Assembly (NCBI GenBank): GCA_023433305.1
Contig: JAEZCZ010000108.1
Span: 1-36,114 of the forward strand
Source of the DNA: Pseudomonadota bacterium
GTDB lineage: Bacteria > Pseudomonadota > Alphaproteobacteria > Sphingomonadales > Sphingomonadaceae
Direction: 5' to 3'
DNA length: 36,114 bases
Shown here: piece by piece, positions 32,572 to 36,114 of the stretch
How the letters are laid out: the number at the start of each line of letters is the position of its first letter
How positions within the stretch are numbered: position 1 is the stretch's first letter
The notes under the pieces: generated by a model
Seen by the model: the letters and a program-made list of their open reading frames with translations, nothing else
Told to the model about the DNA's origin: nothing
Databases searched by the model: none
Made by a program: the position numbers and the translations under genes

Positions 32572-33138
32572 CTCGATCATGTCAACGACGACGCCGGCTA
32601 CGAGTTTGAGCGAGTCGAGCTCAACGTCGTCGATCGCGCGGGGCTCTGGGTCGACCAGCGCCAGCGTTCCAAGCATGTGCCCGTCGGCGGTCCGCAGCGG
32701 CAGGCCTGCGTAGAAACCGAAACCGAGATCCTGAGCGCCCACGGCATCGGCCGCAACGCGCGGGTCGAACGGCGATGCGCCGGATGCCAGCTCATCATCG
32801 CCATCGCGGGCAACGGACGCGAAGCGCACCTCGCCGTTGACCGGAGGCTGATCTTCTCCTGGGTGCGACAATTTGAACAGGTGCTCGCGATCGACGATGT
32901 CGATGACCGCAGCCTTGCACCCGATCATGCGCCGGGCGATCTCCGCAATTGGATCGAGCAAACCATCGCGGGGGATCTCGAGTACGGCGTGCCGCCGGAC
33001 GGCTTCCAGCTTGAGGAGTCTGTCGACCCTATCTGCCCTGGCTTGCGACACGGTGCTGCGCGACCCCTTGTTGTTTTGCCGGAAGCGCGGGTTTCGTGCC
33101 ATCCGGATGGTTTCGAATCTATTAACACGGCTGTCCAT
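32518..33138 (-). CDS. GAF-domain protein
   Basis: The 206-aa protein has a single GAF domain, with IAEIARRMIGCKAAVIDIVD, LGFGFYAGLPLRTADGHMLG and LALVDPEPRAI, and no attached output domain. GAF domains bind small molecules or chromophores. Ligand unknown. The first ATG is at 33138; an alternative is 33102 (MARNPRFR). It is convergent and overlaps the small gene on the plus strand. Confidence 0.82.
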   Translation of the reverse strand: MDSRVNRFETIRMARNPRFRQNNKGSRSTVSQARADRVDRLLKLEAVRRHAVLEIPRDGLLDPIAEIARRMIGCKAAVIDIVDREHLFKLSHPGEDQPPVNGEVRFASVARDGDDELASGASPFDPRVAADAVGAQDLGFGFYAGLPLRTADGHMLGTLALVDPEPRAIDDVELDSLKLVAGVVVDMIELRLAARAKVAAAECKAA

Positions 33139-33265
33139 AGTGTCTCGAACCCGCGCACCATAGCGCTATCATCCTGAATGGACGGGAAATCGCTCGCCGC
33201 TCAGGCATCTTGCTTTCTTTTTGGCTTTCGCTGGTCGATGCTCCCTCTGCAAAGGAGGGATGGCG

Positions 33266-33730
33266 ATGAGAGGCAAATGGGGCGCCTTGCTGAGTGTAAC
33301 TCTCATGGCGGGAGCACCGCTGGCCGCGCAGACGCCGCGGCCGACGCTGGACTATGCCAACGCGCGCACGATCGTCGATACCTGCGTCGGCTGGGCTGCG
33401 CAGCGCGATCTCGGTGTGGCCGTCGCGGTCTTTGCGGAGAGCGGGAAGCTGCTAGCCTTCGCGCACATGGACGAGGCTGGCAGCGCCGTCGGCGAATTTG
33501 CCCAGTGGAAAGGGCGCTCGGCCGCGACGACCCATTTCCCATCTGCCGAGACGGCCAATTGGGGTAAGGGGCCCCCGGGCCTGGCAACATGGGAAGGTGG
33601 CTTGCCAATATTCTCGGCAGAAGGCGTTGCGCTTGGCGGTGTCGGCGTGTCAGGGGCTGAGAGCGCCGACGACGTTGCCTGCGCACGCGCGGGCATCACG
33701 GCGGCCGCTCTGAGGGAAACGGCCGAGTAG
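33266..33730 (+). CDS. GlcG/HbpS-family (DUF336) protein, probably secreted
   Basis: The 154-aa protein has an N-terminal signal peptide (MRGKWGALLSVTLMAGAPLA, likely cut near LAA-Q) and then the GlcG/HbpS domain: LDYANARTIVDTCV, VAVFAESGKLLAF, PIFSAEGVALGGVGVSG. HbpS-type proteins bind haem; others in the family have unknown roles. The ATG at 33266 has GGAGG 7 nt upstream; ATG 33260 is in frame. It precedes two SDR genes at 11-bp spacing. Confidence 0.82.
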   Translation: MRGKWGALLSVTLMAGAPLAAQTPRPTLDYANARTIVDTCVGWAAQRDLGVAVAVFAESGKLLAFAHMDEAGSAVGEFAQWKGRSAATTHFPSAETANWGKGPPGLATWEGGLPIFSAEGVALGGVGVSGAESADDVACARAGITAAALRETAE

Positions 33731-33741
33731 CGAGAGGACGC

Positions 33742-34611
33742 ATGCCGATAACGAGCTTTGAAGGTAAGATCGCCTTCATTACCGGCGGCGCGAGTGGGAT
33801 CGGTCTCGGTATTGCCAAGGTGCTGGTCGCTCGTGGGGTACAGGTCATGCTTGCAGACCTCAGGCAGGACCATATCGATCGCGCCTTGGCCGAGTTCGCC
33901 GGGGGCCAGCACTCCAACGCGGTTTCCGCGCTACAGCTCGACGTGACGAACCGCCAGAAATACCGCGACGCCGCGCATCGAATGCAGGACGATTTCGGCG
34001 GCGTCGACATCCTGGTCAACAATGCCGGGGTGGGACTGGAAGGGCCGCTGCTCGAGGCGACGTATGCTGACTACGATTTCGGATTCGGGGTCAATCTCGG
34101 CGGCGTGATCAACGGCTTCACCGAATTCATGCCGCAGATGGTCGCACATGGGCGTGGCGGGCATATCGTTTCCACGGCGAGCCTCGCCGCCGAGGTCGTG
34201 ATGCCGGCGCAAATGGCGATCTACGCCGCGAGCAAGGCGGCCGTATGCCATTTCTGCGAAGCGGCGAAGGGCGAGCTGGCGCAGCATGGCATCGGCGTTT
34301 CGATCCTGCTGCCGGGACCGGTCAAATCGAACATCCACGAGACCCAGGCGAACCGGCCGAGGGAGCTGCTCGAGGCGAGCGGCTTCAAGGCGAGCGAAGA
34401 GCGGCTCTCGCGCAGGATTGTCGGCGACAACTGGATGGAGCCGGAGGCGGTCGGCGAGCTCGTGGCGGACGGCATCCTGGCCGATACGACGTACATCGTC
34501 ACGCACGGCTTCTACAAGGATGCGATGCGCGCGCGCGCCGAGGCGGTGCTGGCGGCGACGCCGGATCGGGTGGAAGAGGCGCCGGATTTCGGACAGTTCA
34601 AAGGCGAATAG
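33742..34611 (+). CDS. Short-chain dehydrogenase/reductase (copy 1)
   Basis: The 289-aa protein is a classical SDR: Rossmann motif TGGASGIG (14-21), NNAG (93-96), catalytic Ser in STASL, and YAASK (Tyr161, Lys165). The ADLR after beta-2 (Asp at the tip) favours NAD over NADP. Substrate unknown. It is followed 11 bp later by a related SDR, and the two look like a tandem duplication. Confidence 0.9.
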   Translation: MPITSFEGKIAFITGGASGIGLGIAKVLVARGVQVMLADLRQDHIDRALAEFAGGQHSNAVSALQLDVTNRQKYRDAAHRMQDDFGGVDILVNNAGVGLEGPLLEATYADYDFGFGVNLGGVINGFTEFMPQMVAHGRGGHIVSTASLAAEVVMPAQMAIYAASKAAVCHFCEAAKGELAQHGIGVSILLPGPVKSNIHETQANRPRELLEASGFKASEERLSRRIVGDNWMEPEAVGELVADGILADTTYIVTHGFYKDAMRARAEAVLAATPDRVEEAPDFGQFKGE

Positions 34612-34622
34612 AAAGCAGATCG

Positions 34623-35573
34623 ATGGAAACTCTGACGGGCAAGGTCGCCTTCATTACCGGCGGTGCCAGCGGAATCGGGCTCGGCATGGCGCGCGCATTC
34701 CTCGAGGAAGGGATGAAGGTCGCGCTGGCCGACTGGAGCGACGATCACATCGCCAGGGCGAAGGAGCAGCTTGCCGGCAACAACGCCGTCCATTTCGTGA
34801 AGGCGAACGTGGCCGACCGGGACTCACTGCGGGCGGCGGTAGAGGAGACACTGCAGGCCTTCGGCAAGATCCACGTGCTCTGCAACAACGCGGGGGTGAA
34901 CGGCGGCGGCACGGCGGCCAGCGAGAACTTCGACGAATGGGACCGGGCGATTGCGATCAACCTGGGCGGCGTCGTCAACGGTACCAAGATAATCGCCCCG
35001 ATTATCCGCCAGCAGGGTGAGGGTGGGCATATCGTCAACACCAGCTCGATGGCTGGGGTGGTTCCACTGCCGGGCCTCGCCGCTTACTCGACCGCGAAAT
35101 ACGCGGTGCGCGGCTTCTCCGAGAGCTTGCGCATCCAGCTCGCGAAAGAAGGGATCGGCGTTTCGTGCCTGTTCCCCGGCGCCACTCGCACCGCGATAGT
35201 ACCGCTGCCCGAGGACGACCCAGAGCACATTAAGGAAGACGGCGCCCCGCAGTTTCTAAAGGACCTGTGGGACGCAATGCGCGGCGCGATCGATCCGTTC
35301 GACACCGGCAAGGCGGTGGTCGAAGCGATCAAGGCGAACCGCTTCTACATCTTTACCAATCGCGAGTTTCTCGACGAAGTGAAGCAACGCCATCGCGAGA
35401 TCGAGGATGCTTTCCCGAACGACGAGCCGACACCCGGCAGGGTCAAGTTCGAGACCATGCGTGCGGATATGGTCCGCGACCTGATGGCTCCTGGAAATCG
35501 GCCCGTGCCCACCCGGAAAGAAGGGGAGTTCGCGCTCGACCTTGGCTCGGCCTCGCCGGCGGGAGGACAGTAA
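34623..35573 (+). CDS. Short-chain dehydrogenase/reductase (copy 2)
   Basis: The 316-aa classical SDR has TGGASGIG (12-19), NNAG, catalytic Ser in NTSSMAG, and YSTAK (Tyr155, Lys159). ADWS after beta-2 again favours NAD. Its C-terminal extension (DEPTPGRVKFETMRADMVRD region) is longer than in copy 1. It is clearly similar to copy 1 in its N-terminal half. ATG 34623 was chosen; the long upstream frame is a shadow of copy 1. Confidence 0.9.
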   Translation: METLTGKVAFITGGASGIGLGMARAFLEEGMKVALADWSDDHIARAKEQLAGNNAVHFVKANVADRDSLRAAVEETLQAFGKIHVLCNNAGVNGGGTAASENFDEWDRAIAINLGGVVNGTKIIAPIIRQQGEGGHIVNTSSMAGVVPLPGLAAYSTAKYAVRGFSESLRIQLAKEGIGVSCLFPGATRTAIVPLPEDDPEHIKEDGAPQFLKDLWDAMRGAIDPFDTGKAVVEAIKANRFYIFTNREFLDEVKQRHREIEDAFPNDEPTPGRVKFETMRADMVRDLMAPGNRPVPTRKEGEFALDLGSASPAGGQ

Positions 35574-35625
35574 CCCCGCCTTGGTCGTCAACAACTCGAA
35601 AGGGGGCGGTTCGAGGGCGCCGCGG

Positions 35626-35641
35626 TTAATTTCGTCGTAAC
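35626..35641 (+). promoter_or_regulatory. Possible CtrA-like box
   Basis: TTAA, seven bases, GTAAC (35626-35641) matches the alphaproteobacterial CtrA consensus TTAA-N7-TTAAC except for one base. It is in the spacer before the truncated small gene, which is also AT-rich. Short motif, so weak evidence. Confidence 0.25.
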
Positions 35642-35758
35642 AAGTCTTTCCAATTACGTGAAAAAAGTCAGGTTGCCCTTACCTTTCGTTATCTCGTTGT
35701 TAACCACGACAACCGACTTTCGTACGGTCACAGCGGACATCTCGCGATTGCGTGAATC

Positions 35759-36059
35759 ATGGCGCAGGATTGGCCATTCCCGGACATTCCGAGCGGGATC
35801 GCAATAGCGGTCCTCGAGGGCCTTGATGCGAACTGGCCGGCACCGACCAATCTCACGCCCACAAATGTCCGGCTCGATGGGCAAAATCGAGCGTTTCTGA
35901 TGGCAGTGACCGCACTGCAGGACGCGGGCTGGCTGATGTTTGAGTCCCTGCTGGCGGGAACCGGACATGAGCCTTGTGCCGTAGACGCCGTGCTTACCGC
36001 GAAAGGCCGGACAGAACTGGCTGTATTTCGCGGAGCCGGGAGACAGGCGGAGCCGCGGC

Positions 36060-36060
<1 letters not shown>
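35759..36060 (+). CDS. Small protein of unknown function, truncated at contig end (paralogue of 32269)
   Basis: The frame starts ATG 35759 (MAQDWPFPDIPSG) and runs without a stop to the poly-G region. It shares with the gene at 32269 the pattern WP..., LTP, AF-x2-A-x3-LQD-x-G-x2-M-[YF]-E-x-LL-x-G-x-G-x-EP and A-x-LT-x-KG. About 100 residues are readable. No family recognised. The true 3' end is not present in this sequence. Confidence 0.6.

Positions 36061-36114
<54 letters not shown>

Noticed and set aside
35582..35715. Recurrent GTCGT-AACAA-like words in the spacer before the last gene
   Set aside because: Three loose, differently spaced copies (near 35584, 35633 and, inverted, 35693); too degenerate to call an operator or repeat family.

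Overview
This window is GC-rich chromosomal DNA from an alphaproteobacterium, most likely a sphingomonad or Erythrobacter-type member of the Sphingomonadales. The evidence is the rimP-nusA-ylxR-infB-rbfA-truB-rpsO-pnp translation/RNA operon, a DUF1476 (F1-ATPase zeta) gene next to BolA and a CGFS glutaredoxin, the codon bias, and a DUF2239 gene. No taxon was tested by database search. The right end (from about 36060) is a poly-G run that looks like a sequencing or assembly artefact, so this is probably a contig end.

Left part (1-9090). A tRNA-Arg(TCT) is followed by a leftward three-gene cassette (FmdE-like protein, hemerythrin-domain protein, NifU-type Fe-S carrier). It is divergent from an Rrf2/NsrR-like regulator with three cysteines. 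A 23-bp palindrome with the 11-1-11 geometry of NsrR operators lies between them, which suggests a nitric-oxide-responsive Fe-S repair module. Next come a glutathionyl-hydroquinone reductase, a HerA-like ATPase, an MscS channel, a hypoxanthine/uracil-type DNA glycosylase, and leuD-(F1 zeta)-bolA-grxD. Upstream of the glycosylase is a 356-bp gap with a sigma54-like site and a strong hairpin.

Centre-left (9229-15920). This is a leftward block whose upstream end is a phage-shock-type operon with a near-perfect sigma54 promoter and a divergent pspF. The order is a 51-aa membrane protein, pspA (with an unusual in-frame N-terminal extension), pspB, pspC, then five small membrane/coiled-coil proteins. 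Four of these five share a 27-residue-spaced C-terminal module with PspC, and the fifth carries its first half. Most junctions are stop/start overlaps. The block continues at short spacing into sufE, a DUF454 gene and leuC. This expanded Psp operon is the most interesting system in the window.

Centre-right (16055-28330). This is the rimP-to-pnp operon, with a possible structured leader before rimP and factor-independent terminators after rpsO and pnp. Four non-canonical genes (DUF1697, a class-I glutamine amidotransferase, a site-2-type metalloprotease, DUF2239) are inserted between infB and truB.

Right part (28375-36114). A divergent PEP-carboxylase homologue with altered catalytic motifs runs leftward and is divergent from a spermidine-synthase-like gene. 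It is followed by a small gene of unknown function, a convergent GAF-domain gene, a secreted GlcG/HbpS-like protein, two tandem short-chain dehydrogenases, and a truncated second copy of the small unknown gene at the contig end.
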